Assembly (NCBI GenBank): GCA_041879425.1
Contig: CP090854.1
Span: 3,550,087 to 3,614,086, forward strand
Reading direction: 5' to 3'
Source: Vibrio pomeroyi
GTDB taxonomy: Bacteria > Pseudomonadota > Gammaproteobacteria > Enterobacterales > Vibrionaceae
Length of the DNA stretch: 64,000 bases
Each line of letters starts with the position of its first letter. Within the stretch, counting starts at the first letter, position 1. A program made the position numbers and the translations under genes. Below, piece after piece: positions 32,680 through 41,654 of this stretch. The notes below the pieces were generated by a model that made no database searches, was not told where the DNA came from, and saw only the letters and a list, made by a program, of their open reading frames with translations.

Positions 32680-32726
32680 CCACGAATTAGAAAAAACCCC
32701 CGCACTGACAAGTCCGGGGGTTTTTT
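32655..32726 (+). promoter_or_regulatory. ilvGMEDA attenuator
   Basis: CCCCCG (32697-32702) and CGGGGG (32715-32720) followed by TTTTTT make the terminator hairpin. A competing GCGGGGG (32655-32661), inside the leader ORF's 3' end, can pair with CCCCCGC (32697-32703) as an antiterminator. Ribosome stalling in the Ile/Leu/Val run would favour the antiterminator. Confidence 0.87.
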
Positions 32727-32858
32727 CTAATTTGAATAATCGATTTTTATATTTTTGAGTATTTTCGGCTTTGCCGATTTACAGGAAGAATGGGAGCACA
32801 CGATGTGCAGAGACAAAGGAAACAGTTACCAAAACACAGGTAATACGGGAGAATTCCG

Positions 32859-34505
32859 ATGAAAGGCGCAGAACTAGTCGTATCCGCACTCAAGCAACAA
32901 GGAATTGAGACCGTATTTGGTTACCCAGGTGGTGCCATCATGCCAATCTACGATGCACTTTATGATGGCGGGGTTGAGCATATCCTATGTCGTCATGAGC
33001 AAGGCGCCGCGATGGCCGCGATCGGTATGGCTCGTGCAACACAAGATGTCGCTGTTTGTATGGCAACCTCAGGACCAGGTGCAACTAACCTAGTCACTGG
33101 CCTTGCAGATGCCTTTATGGATTCAATTCCATTGGTTGCTATCACAGGTCAGGTTGCAAGTTCCCACATTGGTACCGATGCATTCCAAGAGATGGATGTG
33201 ATTGGTATGTCTCTGTCATGTACCAAGCACAGCTACCTAGTTACCGACATTGAAGAATTGGCACCAACCTTGGCTGAAGCCTTTGTAGTCGCGAAGTCAG
33301 GCCGCCCAGGTCCAGTTATCGTCGATATCGCTAAAGATGTTCAACTAGCAGAAGCTCCTGTTAAAACTCTCCCAGAATTTACTCCACCAGCTATTCCTGT
33401 TGCGACAACCGACGCCATTGAACAGGCACAGTACTTTTTGTCTCAAGCAACCCGTCCTGTTTTATACGTAGGTGGTGGTGTTCAACTTGCTAAAGCGACC
33501 GATGCTGTTCGTGAGTTCTTACGCTTAAATCCAATGCCTGCGGTAAGTACACTGAAAGGCTTGGGTACTATCGAACGTGACGACCCACACTACCTTGGCA
33601 TGCTAGGTATGCACGGCACTAAAGCCGCTAACCTAGTGGTTCAAGAGAGTGACCTGCTGATTGTTGTTGGCGCTCGTTTCGACGACCGAGTCACCGGTAA
33701 GCTTGATACCTTTGCACCACACGCGAAGGTTATCCATATCGATATCGATGCTGCTGAGTTCAGCAAATTGCGTCTTGCTAATGCGCCAATTCGTGGTGAC
33801 ATCAACAAGATCATGCCTCAATTGGAACTAAGCCAAGACATCTCATCTTGGGTTCACCACTCTGAAGGCCTTCGTAGCTCATTCAAATGGCGCTACGACC
33901 ACCCAGGTGATCTGATCTTTGCTCCGCTACTGTTGAAGCAACTGTCAGACATGATGCCAGCAAGCTCTATTATTTCAACCGATGTTGGCCAACACCAAAT
34001 GTGGGCAGCTCAACACATTCAACCTCGTGCTCCACAGAACTTCATCACCTCTGCCGGTTTGGGCACCATGGGCTTTGGTTTACCAGCCGCGATGGGTGCA
34101 TCGGTTGGGCGTCCTGATGACCAATCGATTCTAATCTCTGGTGATGGCTCGTTCATGATGAATGTGCAAGAGCTTGGCACACTGAAACGCCGCCAGATCC
34201 CTGTGAAGATGGTGCTTCTAAACAACTCTCGCTTGGGCATGGTTCGTCAATGGCAATCACTGTTCTTTGATGGCCGCCACAGTGAAACCATCCTAGATGA
34301 CAACCCAGACTTCGTGATGCTAGCGAAAGCATTCGATATCCCGGGTAAAACCATCACGCGTAAAGAAGAAGTAGAGCCAGCACTGAAAGAGATGCTAGAG
34401 AGCAAAACCGCTTACCTACTTCATGTTCTTATCGATGAAGAAGAGAACGTATGGCCACTAGTACCGCCAGGTGCTTCAAACAGTGAGATGTTGGAGAACA
34501 CATAA
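32859..34505 (+). CDS. ilvG: Acetolactate synthase II, catalytic subunit
   Basis: IlvG condenses pyruvate with pyruvate or 2-ketobutyrate using ThDP, Mg2+ and FAD, the first common step for Val/Leu and Ile. The 548-residue protein has the N-terminal Glu motif HEQGAAMAA (about 47-55), [12 protein letters not shown] (about 70-81), the FAD-domain middle and the ThDP/Mg motif GDGSFMMN (about 427-434). It reads through without the frameshift that inactivates E. coli K-12 ilvG. GGGAGAA precedes the ATG. IlvM follows by one base. Confidence 0.97.
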   Translation: MKGAELVVSALKQQGIETVFGYPGGAIMPIYDALYDGGVEHILCRHEQGAAMAAIGMARATQDVAVCMATSGPGATNLVTGLADAFMDSIPLVAITGQVASSHIGTDAFQEMDVIGMSLSCTKHSYLVTDIEELAPTLAEAFVVAKSGRPGPVIVDIAKDVQLAEAPVKTLPEFTPPAIPVATTDAIEQAQYFLSQATRPVLYVGGGVQLAKATDAVREFLRLNPMPAVSTLKGLGTIERDDPHYLGMLGMHGTKAANLVVQESDLLIVVGARFDDRVTGKLDTFAPHAKVIHIDIDAAEFSKLRLANAPIRGDINKIMPQLELSQDISSWVHHSEGLRSSFKWRYDHPGDLIFAPLLLKQLSDMMPASSIISTDVGQHQMWAAQHIQPRAPQNFITSAGLGTMGFGLPAAMGASVGRPDDQSILISGDGSFMMNVQELGTLKRRQIPVKMVLLNNSRLGMVRQWQSLFFDGRHSETILDDNPDFVMLAKAFDIPGKTITRKEEVEPALKEMLESKTAYLLHVLIDEEENVWPLVPPGASNSEMLENT

Positions 34506-34506
34506 C

Positions 34507-34791
34507 ATGAAAAGATACCTATTAGACATCAAAGCCGATGATAAGCCTGTACTACTAGAGCGTGTTCTTCGTGTTATCCGCCACCGTGGCTTTATTGTTA
34601 AGCAAGTCGCGGGCACTCAAAACCACGAAAGCAAAGTGGCGAGTGTTGAGATCATTGTTGACAGTGACCGTCCGATCTCTTTCTTGGTCAATCAGATCGA
34701 AAAGCTGTGGGATGTGCGTACCGTTGACGTTATCTCTATCAGTCGTAATGAATTGCCAAACAATAACTTACAACAAAAGATAAAAGCATAA
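34507..34791 (+). CDS. ilvM: Acetolactate synthase II, regulatory subunit
   Basis: IlvM is the small subunit that activates IlvG. The 94-residue protein is a single ACT domain, starting MKRYLLDIKADDKPVLLERV and showing RHRGFIVKQV and the VDS-rich strand. The ATG at 34507 lies one base after the ilvG stop, so translation is likely coupled. The ACT domain of this isozyme is usually less feedback-sensitive to valine. Confidence 0.94.
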   Translation: MKRYLLDIKADDKPVLLERVLRVIRHRGFIVKQVAGTQNHESKVASVEIIVDSDRPISFLVNQIEKLWDVRTVDVISISRNELPNNNLQQKIKA

Positions 34792-34803
34792 GGAACCGCA
34801 AAC

Positions 34804-35772
34804 ATGACAGCTAAAACGGCAGACTATATTTGGTTTAACGGTGAGATGGTTCCTTGGGCAGAGGCGAACGTTCACGTCCTGACTCACGCAATGCACTACG
34901 GTACTTCTGTGTTTGAAGGTGTTCGTTGCTACAACACACCAAAGGGTCCGGTTATTTTCCGTCACCCTGAGCACGCTAAGCGCTTAAAAGACTCAGCAAA
35001 AATCTACCGCTTCCCAATTCCTTACACTGAGGAAGAAATTATGGAAGCGACTCGCGAAACGCTACGTCAAAATAAGCTAGAGTCAGCGTACATCCGCCCT
35101 CTAGGCTTTGTCGGGAACGTTGGTTTGGGTGTATGCCCTCCAGAAAACACTGAGATGGAGCTGATCATCGCTGCTTTCCCTTGGGGCTCTTACCTAGGTG
35201 AAGAAGCACTAGAGAATGGCGTGGACGCGATGATCTCAAGCTGGAACCGTGCGGCACCAAACACTATCCCAACCGCTGCTAAAGCGGGTGGTAACTACTT
35301 ATCTTCACTGCTAGTTGGTGGTGAAGCGCGTCGTCATGGTTACGATGAAGGTATCGCGCTAAGTGTTGATGGTTACCTTTCTGAAGGTGCAGGTGAAAAC
35401 ATCTTTGTAGTGCGCAATGGCGTGCTATCGACACCACCAGCGACCAGTGCAATTCTGCCGGGCATCACTCGTGATTCGCTCATGACACTAGCAAAAGACA
35501 TGGGTTATGAGATCCGTGAAGAGAACATTGCTCGTGAAGCGCTATACCTTGCCGATGAAGTCTTCATGACAGGCACAGCAGCGGAAATCGTTCCGGTTCG
35601 CAGCGTAGACAAAATTACAGTAGGTGAAGGCAAACGCGGCCCTATCACTGAAAAAGTTCAAGCGGCTTACTTTGGTTTATTCAATGGTACCACTGAAGAT
35701 AAATGGGGCTGGTTAGATTACGTTTATCCAGAAAACCACGCTTCAGCAAACCAAACACAATCAACTAAGTAA
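34804..35772 (+). CDS. ilvE: Branched-chain amino acid aminotransferase
   Basis: IlvE performs the last transamination for Ile, Leu and Val with PLP and glutamate. The 322-residue fold-type IV protein has PLP-lysine Lys160 in PTAAKAGGNYLSSLL, the HAMHYGTSVFEG block (28-39), and LSEGAGENIFVV (about 191-202). It is about 13 residues longer at the C terminus than the E. coli enzyme. AAGGAACC precedes the ATG. Confidence 0.97.
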   Translation: MTAKTADYIWFNGEMVPWAEANVHVLTHAMHYGTSVFEGVRCYNTPKGPVIFRHPEHAKRLKDSAKIYRFPIPYTEEEIMEATRETLRQNKLESAYIRPLGFVGNVGLGVCPPENTEMELIIAAFPWGSYLGEEALENGVDAMISSWNRAAPNTIPTAAKAGGNYLSSLLVGGEARRHGYDEGIALSVDGYLSEGAGENIFVVRNGVLSTPPATSAILPGITRDSLMTLAKDMGYEIREENIAREALYLADEVFMTGTAAEIVPVRSVDKITVGEGKRGPITEKVQAAYFGLFNGTTEDKWGWLDYVYPENHASANQTQSTK

Positions 35773-35804
35773 GCAACAGCCAAGTATTTATAAGGATTTA
35801 AGCA

Positions 35805-37646
35805 ATGCCAATCTATCGTTCAGCAACAACTACCCACGGACGCAACATGGCTGGTGCGCGCGCTTTATGGCGTGCAACTGGCGTTAAAGATGATGACTTC
35901 GGTAAGCCAATCATCGCGGTCGTAAACTCTTTCACTCAATTCGTACCAGGCCACGTTCACCTTAAAGATATGGGTCAACTGGTTGCGGGTGAAATCGAGA
36001 AAGCGGGCGGTATCGCTAAAGAATTCAACACCATCGCAGTGGATGATGGTATCGCAATGGGTCACGGCGGCATGCTCTACTCACTGCCATCACGTGAGCT
36101 TATCGCAGACTCAGTAGAGTACATGGTGAATGCGCACTGCGCAGATGCAATGGTTTGTATCTCTAACTGTGACAAAATCACTCCGGGAATGATGATGGCT
36201 GCAATGCGCCTAAACATCCCAGTGATCTTTGTTTCTGGCGGCCCAATGGAAGCGGGTAAAACCAAGCTTTCCGATCAAATCATCAAGCTAGACCTTGTTG
36301 ATGCAATGATTCAAGGTGCCGATCCAACGATTTCAGATGAGCAAAGTGAGCAAGTAGAGCGTTCTGCATGTCCGACATGTGGTTCTTGTTCAGGCATGTT
36401 CACGGCGAACTCAATGAACTGTCTAACTGAAGCACTTGGCCTATCTCAGCCTGGTAACGGTTCTATGTTAGCAACGCACGCTGACCGTGAAGAACTATTC
36501 ATCAATGCTGGTAAGCGCATCGTTGACCTAACCAAGCGTTACTACGAGCAAGATGACGAATCAGCACTGCCTCGTAACATCGCAAACCGCGCAGCATTTG
36601 AAAACGCGATGGCGCTGGATATCGCGATGGGCGGTTCTAGTAATACCGTTCTTCACCTATTGGCTTCTGCTCAAGAAGGTGAGATTGATTTTGATATGGG
36701 TGATATCGACGAGATGTCTCGCCGCGTTCCACACCTATGTAAGGTTGCACCTTCAACACCTAAATACCACATGGAAGACGTTCACCGAGCTGGTGGTGTA
36801 ATGGCTATCCTAGGTGAACTAGACCGTGCTGGCCTACTGAACAACCAGACTCGCACCGTGCTTGGTCTAAGCATGCAAGAGCAGCTAGCTCAATACGACA
36901 TCATGCAGACAGAAGACGAAGCAGTACTTAAGTTCTTCCGTGCTGGTCCTGCTGGTATTCGTACTACCAAAGCATTCTCGCAAGACTGCCGTTGGGATCG
37001 TCTTGATGACGACCGTAAAGAAGGTTGTATCCGTACCAAAGAGAACGCATTCAGCCAAGAAGGTGGTCTAGCAGTACTTTCGGGTAACATCGCCGTTGAT
37101 GGCTGTATCGTTAAGACGGCAGGTGTTGATGAAGAGAACCTGAAATTCCAAGGCCCAGCTATCGTATTTGAAAGCCAAGACAGTGCCGTTGATGGCATCT
37201 TAGGCGGCAAAGTGAAATCGGGCGAAGTGGTTGTTATTCGTTACGAAGGTCCTAAAGGTGGCCCGGGCATGCAAGAGATGCTTTACCCAACTACTTATCT
37301 AAAATCGATGGGCCTAGGCAAGTCATGTGCACTGCTAACAGATGGTCGTTTCTCGGGTGGTACTTCGGGTCTGTCTATCGGTCACGCTTCTCCAGAAGCA
37401 GCAAGTGGCGGTGTGATTGGTCTAGTAAACACTGGCGACATCATAACTATCGACATCCCTAGCCGCTCAATCACACTTGATGTGCCTGAAGCCGAGCTTG
37501 AAGAACGTCGTGTTAAGCAAGACGCACTAGGCTGGAAACCAGAAAACCGTCAGCGTGAAGTGTCTTTCGCACTGAAAGCTTACGCAAGCATGGCAACCAG
37601 TGCCGACAAAGGCGCCGTGCGTGATAAGTCTAAGCTTGAGGGCTAA
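35805..37646 (+). CDS. ilvD: Dihydroxy-acid dehydratase
   Basis: IlvD dehydrates dihydroxy acids to the 2-keto acids of Ile and Val. The 613-residue Fe-S enzyme has the cluster cysteines in [12 protein letters not shown] (about 118-129) and [17 protein letters not shown] (about 189-205) and the C-terminal GRFSGG block. The family cluster is a labile 4Fe-4S in E. coli. TAAGGATTT precedes the ATG. It is two bases from ilvA. Confidence 0.97.
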   Translation: MPIYRSATTTHGRNMAGARALWRATGVKDDDFGKPIIAVVNSFTQFVPGHVHLKDMGQLVAGEIEKAGGIAKEFNTIAVDDGIAMGHGGMLYSLPSRELIADSVEYMVNAHCADAMVCISNCDKITPGMMMAAMRLNIPVIFVSGGPMEAGKTKLSDQIIKLDLVDAMIQGADPTISDEQSEQVERSACPTCGSCSGMFTANSMNCLTEALGLSQPGNGSMLATHADREELFINAGKRIVDLTKRYYEQDDESALPRNIANRAAFENAMALDIAMGGSSNTVLHLLASAQEGEIDFDMGDIDEMSRRVPHLCKVAPSTPKYHMEDVHRAGGVMAILGELDRAGLLNNQTRTVLGLSMQEQLAQYDIMQTEDEAVLKFFRAGPAGIRTTKAFSQDCRWDRLDDDRKEGCIRTKENAFSQEGGLAVLSGNIAVDGCIVKTAGVDEENLKFQGPAIVFESQDSAVDGILGGKVKSGEVVVIRYEGPKGGPGMQEMLYPTTYLKSMGLGKSCALLTDGRFSGGTSGLSIGHASPEAASGGVIGLVNTGDIITIDIPSRSITLDVPEAELEERRVKQDALGWKPENRQREVSFALKAYASMATSADKGAVRDKSKLEG

Positions 37647-37649
37647 TCT

Positions 37650-39194
37650 ATGAGTGATGACACGGTCAGTCCCGTAAAACAAACTGGCGCAGATTATCTG
37701 CGTCAGATCCTGAGAGCGCCAGTTTACGAAGCGGCAATAGTGACACCTCTGCAAGAGATGCCTCGCTTAAGCGCTCGTATTGGTAATCAGGTTCAGCTAA
37801 AGCGTGAAGACCGTCAGCCGGTCCACTCGTTCAAGCTACGTGGTGCCTACAACATGGTATCAAGCCTTTCAGAGCAACAGAAAGCTGCCGGTGTGATTGC
37901 TGCATCGGCGGGTAATCATGCTCAAGGTATGGCGCTGTCCGGTTCTAAACTTGGTATTCAAACCACGATCGTGATGCCAAAAACCACTCCTGATATCAAG
38001 GTTGATGCGGTACGTGGCTTTGGTGGTAACGTGGTTCTGCACGGCAGCAACTTTGATGAAGCTAAGGCAGAAGCTGAACGTCTTTCTGCTGAACACGGCT
38101 ATACCTTTGTGCCTCCATTCGATCACCCATTGGTGATCGCAGGGCAAGGAACCATGGGTATGGAGATGCTTCAGCAGAATGGTCACATGGATTACATCTT
38201 TGTGCCTGTCGGTGGTGGTGGCTTAGCTGCGGGTGTTGCAGTGCTGGTTAAACAACTGATGCCAGAAATCAAAGTCATCGCGGTTGAGCCTGAAGACTCG
38301 TCTTGCTTGAAAGCGGCACTGGATGCCGGTGAACCTGTGGTTCTTGACCAAGTAAGTATGTTTGCCGATGGCGTCGCGGTTAAGCGCATTGGTGAAGAGA
38401 CATTCCGCCTATGTCAGCAATACATCGATGGCCACATTGCCGTATCTAGCGATGAGATCTGCTCAGCGGTGAAAGACATCTTTGAAGACACTCGTGCGAT
38501 TGCCGAACCTTCAGGAGCGCTTGCTCTGGCTGGCTTGAAAAAGTTTGCTGAGCAGAACCAACTGCAAGGCAAGCAACTGGCGACAGTACTGTCTGGTGCT
38601 AACACCAACTTCCACGGTCTGCGCTATGTGTCTGAACGTTGTGAGTTAGGTGAGAAGCGAGAAGGTTTGCTTGCGGTGACTATCCCTGAGCGACAAGGGG
38701 CATTCCTAGAGTTCTGCAATATTATTGGTGGCCGAGCGGTGACGGAGTTTAACTACCGCCACAACGACGAAAGCCTAGCGAATATCTTCGTTGGTGTACG
38801 CCTGCAAGGTGGTCAGGAAGAGCTTGAGCACATCATCAATGACCTACGTGAGGGCGGTTATCCAGTGGTCGACCTTTCTGATGATGAGATGGCAAAACTG
38901 CACATTCGTTACATGATTGGCGGAAAACCATCAAAACCATTGAAAGAACGCCTATACAGCTTCGAGTTTCCGGAATACCCAGGTGCCTTAATTAAGTTCC
39001 TTGATACCTTAGGTACCCACTGGAACATCAGCCTATTCAACTATCGTAACCACGGTGCCGATTACGGTCGTGTATTGTGTGGCTTCGAACTTGGCGATGA
39101 TGATTTAGCTCAGTTCTCAACACATTTACGAGAGCTTGGTTATCAGTGTAAAGATGAAACCGATAACCCTTCTTACAAGTTCTTCTTGTCTTAA
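37650..39194 (+). CDS. ilvA: Biosynthetic threonine deaminase
   Basis: IlvA makes 2-ketobutyrate from threonine, committing to isoleucine, and is inhibited by isoleucine. The 514-residue protein has the PLP-lysine Lys62 in SFKLRGAYNM, the glycine-rich GGGGLAAGV, and two C-terminal ACT-like regulatory domains (about 335-514). It is the last gene of the ilv operon and ends at a strong terminator. ilvY and ilvC are not here. Confidence 0.97.
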   Translation: MSDDTVSPVKQTGADYLRQILRAPVYEAAIVTPLQEMPRLSARIGNQVQLKREDRQPVHSFKLRGAYNMVSSLSEQQKAAGVIAASAGNHAQGMALSGSKLGIQTTIVMPKTTPDIKVDAVRGFGGNVVLHGSNFDEAKAEAERLSAEHGYTFVPPFDHPLVIAGQGTMGMEMLQQNGHMDYIFVPVGGGGLAAGVAVLVKQLMPEIKVIAVEPEDSSCLKAALDAGEPVVLDQVSMFADGVAVKRIGEETFRLCQQYIDGHIAVSSDEICSAVKDIFEDTRAIAEPSGALALAGLKKFAEQNQLQGKQLATVLSGANTNFHGLRYVSERCELGEKREGLLAVTIPERQGAFLEFCNIIGGRAVTEFNYRHNDESLANIFVGVRLQGGQEELEHIINDLREGGYPVVDLSDDEMAKLHIRYMIGGKPSKPLKERLYSFEFPEYPGALIKFLDTLGTHWNISLFNYRNHGADYGRVLCGFELGDDDLAQFSTHLRELGYQCKDETDNPSYKFFLS

Positions 39195-39212
39195 GAATTA
39201 AGCTATCGAACC

Positions 39213-39243
39213 AAAAAGAGCGAGTTTTTACTCGCTCTTTTTA
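39213..39243 (+). terminator. Terminator of the ilv operon
   Basis: AAAAAGAGCGAG and CTCGCTCTTTTT form a 12-bp stem with a TTTTTA loop, 18 bases after the ilvA stop. A nearly identical hairpin (AAAAAAGAGCGAG) lies after punC at 41603-41632. Confidence 0.92.
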
Positions 39244-39293
39244 TTGGTGCCCATTCAGAACAAGCGCCAAAAAGATCTCTTTCAAATGTATCA

Positions 39294-40208
39294 TTAGATC
39301 GCCTTGCGATGATCCAACCAATCTTGATGAAGTTGTTCACTTGATCCTAGGTACTTCACCATCCATTCGATCAACTTATGGTTGTCATCTTTTCGCCAAA
39401 CTAAACAGCAATGACTCTGCGGGCTTGGTTCTGGCAAGATTTTCTCCACCAGCAAGCCTTGTTCAATAATAGGCGCGGCGATATGTCTTGGCATGTAGCC
39501 TACTCCAACGCCGTTCTTGAGGCACTCAATCGCGCTGTACCAGTTGGGTAATAACAAACGCCTTTGGTTGCCATAGTGACCAGTGTGACGCTTAGGTAGC
39601 ACACTAGAGGTATCATCCAAACAGATTGCAGGAAACTGACTCACAAACTCTTCATTGAGGTTTTGCTCTCGCACGCACGGGTGGCTTGGCGACATCACAA
39701 ACGCCCAGTCCAAGCGCCCCATGTCTTTCACCTCAAAATCTCCACCGACCGGAATCGCAGAAGTAGCACCAATCACGATGTCCGCCCTACCCTGAGCGAT
39801 AGCTTCCCAAGAGCCGTTGAACACCTCCATGTTGATCTGGAGCTCTGCAAACTCAAAGGTTTGATAGAACTCTTCAATCATAGGCTTCATCTTATCGAGC
39901 TTAACCACGTTATCGAGCGTCAGGCGCAAGGTTTTCTTCCAGCCACGAGCAGCCCGTCGCGTCTGGGCACTGACCTCTTCCATTTGTCTGAGCAGCGCAC
40001 GTGCCTCTTCAATGAACAGTTCGCCCGCGGGCGTTAGCTCTACCTTTCTCGGTAAACGCCTGAAAAGTAAAACATCCAATTCTTGCTCGACCTGCCTAAC
40101 ACCATAGCTGATCGCTGATGGTACTTTGTGCAATTGTTCCGCAGCAGCAGTAAAGCTACCTAAGCGAGCAACCGTATCGAGCATTTCCAGAGAGGATTTA
40201 GAGAACAT
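39294..40208 (-). CDS. punR: LysR-type regulator PunR
   Basis: The 304-residue LysR protein matches E. coli PunR (YdhB), an adenosine-responsive activator of the punC transporter. The HTH lies at about 18-37 (GSFTAAAEQLHKVPSAISYG), followed by the linker helix and a substrate-binding domain with DIVIGATSAIP. Divergent orientation to punC and shared intergenic inverted repeats support control of punC. Confidence 0.87.
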   Translation of the reverse strand: MFSKSSLEMLDTVARLGSFTAAAEQLHKVPSAISYGVRQVEQELDVLLFRRLPRKVELTPAGELFIEEARALLRQMEEVSAQTRRAARGWKKTLRLTLDNVVKLDKMKPMIEEFYQTFEFAELQINMEVFNGSWEAIAQGRADIVIGATSAIPVGGDFEVKDMGRLDWAFVMSPSHPCVREQNLNEEFVSQFPAICLDDTSSVLPKRHTGHYGNQRRLLLPNWYSAIECLKNGVGVGYMPRHIAAPIIEQGLLVEKILPEPSPQSHCCLVWRKDDNHKLIEWMVKYLGSSEQLHQDWLDHRKAI

Positions 40209-40214
40209 AAGCCT

Positions 40215-40334
40215 TCAAATTTTTTGATTGATAACCACATATTTTAGCGTTTTATTTTATCATGTCTGAAAAATAGAATGTCAGCATAAATAAACAGGGG
40301 CTTTAACTTCTGTCTATCAAACAATTTTTTTGAT
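40215..40334. promoter_or_regulatory. punR-punC intergenic control region with two LysR-like inverted repeats
   Basis: Two AT-rich inverted repeats fit the T-N11-A style of LysR sites: TCAAATTTTTTGA (40215-40227) near punR and ATCAAACAATTTTTTTGAT (40316-40334) near punC. They share TCAAA/TTTGA arms. PunR could bind both, repressing itself and activating punC. This is inferred from symmetry and position. Confidence 0.45.
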
Positions 40335-40371
40335 GATAAATACATCACTACTTTTAGCTTAATGGCATCTT

Positions 40372-41583
40372 ATGAATATTTCTAAATTTCAATTGGTCTA
40401 CCTTGCAGTACTTTCAATGCTTGGTTTTATTGCGACCGATATGTACCTTCCTGCATTTAAGGCGATGGAGATCGATTTCGCAACCGGTCCAGAGCAAATC
40501 GCGCTGTCTCTAACGGTGTTCCTTGGTGGTATGGCTATGGGCCAGCTTCTTTGGGGTCTGGCGAGTGACAAATTCGGTCACCGCAATACGCTAGCGGTTG
40601 GTCTTGTTATCTTTACTGCGGCTTCATTCGGCTTAGCATTCAGCACCGAGGTATGGCACCTACTGACACTGCGCTTCATTCAAGCGATCGGTGTATGTGC
40701 ACCTGCAGTAATTTGGCAAGCAATGGTGATTAAGCGTTACTCTCAGAGCAGCAGCCAACAAATTTTTGCAACCATCATGCCTTTGGTTGCCCTATCTCCA
40801 GCATTAGCACCTCAACTTGGTGTACTACTGGCAGACAACTTCGGCTGGCACAGTATCTTCATCACATTAACGCTGATGGGTGCACTGCTGGTAGCAACAA
40901 CGATGGCTCAACCTAAGGAAGCGCCAGAGGTAAAACAAACATCTATCAAAACAGATATTAAGACACTAATTAAATCAAAGCCTTACATGGGTAATGTATT
41001 GATGTTTGCATCAGCTTCAGCAGCATTCTTCGCTTACCTAACGGGTATGCCAGAGATCATGGCTCAGCTAGGTTATGAAGCAAAAGACATCGGCTTAAGC
41101 TTTATCCCACAAACGATCGCCTTTATGGCAGGTGGTTACTTCGGTAAGCAAGCAGTGAAAAAGTATGGTGATGGCGTTGTACTAAGAAATCTTATCGGTT
41201 TGTTCAGCGTTGCTGCAATGCTTATCTTCATCGCATCACAGTGGGAACTGACATCAATCTGGCCACTACTAGCACCTTTCTGTTTGATTGCTGTAGCAAA
41301 TGGCGCACTTTATCCAATCGTCGTAAACCGTGCCCTATCAAGCGCGAAGCAAAGCCCAGCAACAGCGGCAGGCCTACAGAACAGTCTGCAAATCAGCATC
41401 AGTAGCTTATCAAGTGCATTGGTAGCTGCAATGGCTAGCCAAGCACTAAGTGCAACGGGTATCGCGGTTGTGATTTGTTTAGGTGCATTGTGGGTTGGCT
41501 ACATTATTTCGAACAAAGAGTTGTCTGAACACTTCGCAACACCAGATAACTCTCGAGTAGTAGCCGACGAGAAGCAAGACTAG
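40372..41583 (+). CDS. punC: Purine nucleoside MFS transporter PunC
   Basis: The 403-residue major facilitator protein has twelve hydrophobic segments and matches E. coli PunC (YdhC) throughout, including FIATDMYLPAFKAM at the start, LWGLASDKFGHRN (the inter-helix 2-3 motif), IQAIGVCAPAVIWQA and SPALAPQLG. PunC imports purine nucleosides. In related families the same fold exports drugs, so substrate is by homology. A terminator follows. Confidence 0.87.
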   Translation: MNISKFQLVYLAVLSMLGFIATDMYLPAFKAMEIDFATGPEQIALSLTVFLGGMAMGQLLWGLASDKFGHRNTLAVGLVIFTAASFGLAFSTEVWHLLTLRFIQAIGVCAPAVIWQAMVIKRYSQSSSQQIFATIMPLVALSPALAPQLGVLLADNFGWHSIFITLTLMGALLVATTMAQPKEAPEVKQTSIKTDIKTLIKSKPYMGNVLMFASASAAFFAYLTGMPEIMAQLGYEAKDIGLSFIPQTIAFMAGGYFGKQAVKKYGDGVVLRNLIGLFSVAAMLIFIASQWELTSIWPLLAPFCLIAVANGALYPIVVNRALSSAKQSPATAAGLQNSLQISISSLSSALVAAMASQALSATGIAVVICLGALWVGYIISNKELSEHFATPDNSRVVADEKQD

Positions 41584-41602
41584 TTCCTTGTTTAGCGGAA
41601 AC

Positions 41603-41633
41603 AAAAAAGAGCGAGATTACTCGCTCTTTTTTT
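41603..41633 (+). terminator. Terminator after punC
   Basis: AAAAAAGAGCGAG and CTCGCTCTTTTTTT form a 12-bp stem around ATTA, 20 bases after the punC stop. It is close to the convergent end of the diguanylate cyclase gene. Confidence 0.92.
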
Positions 41634-41654
41634 ATGTCTGAATTTCACTTCTAC

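Noticed and set aside
32859-34505. Possible frameshift in ilvG as in E. coli K-12
   Set aside because: The frame is continuous for 548 codons with all catalytic motifs.
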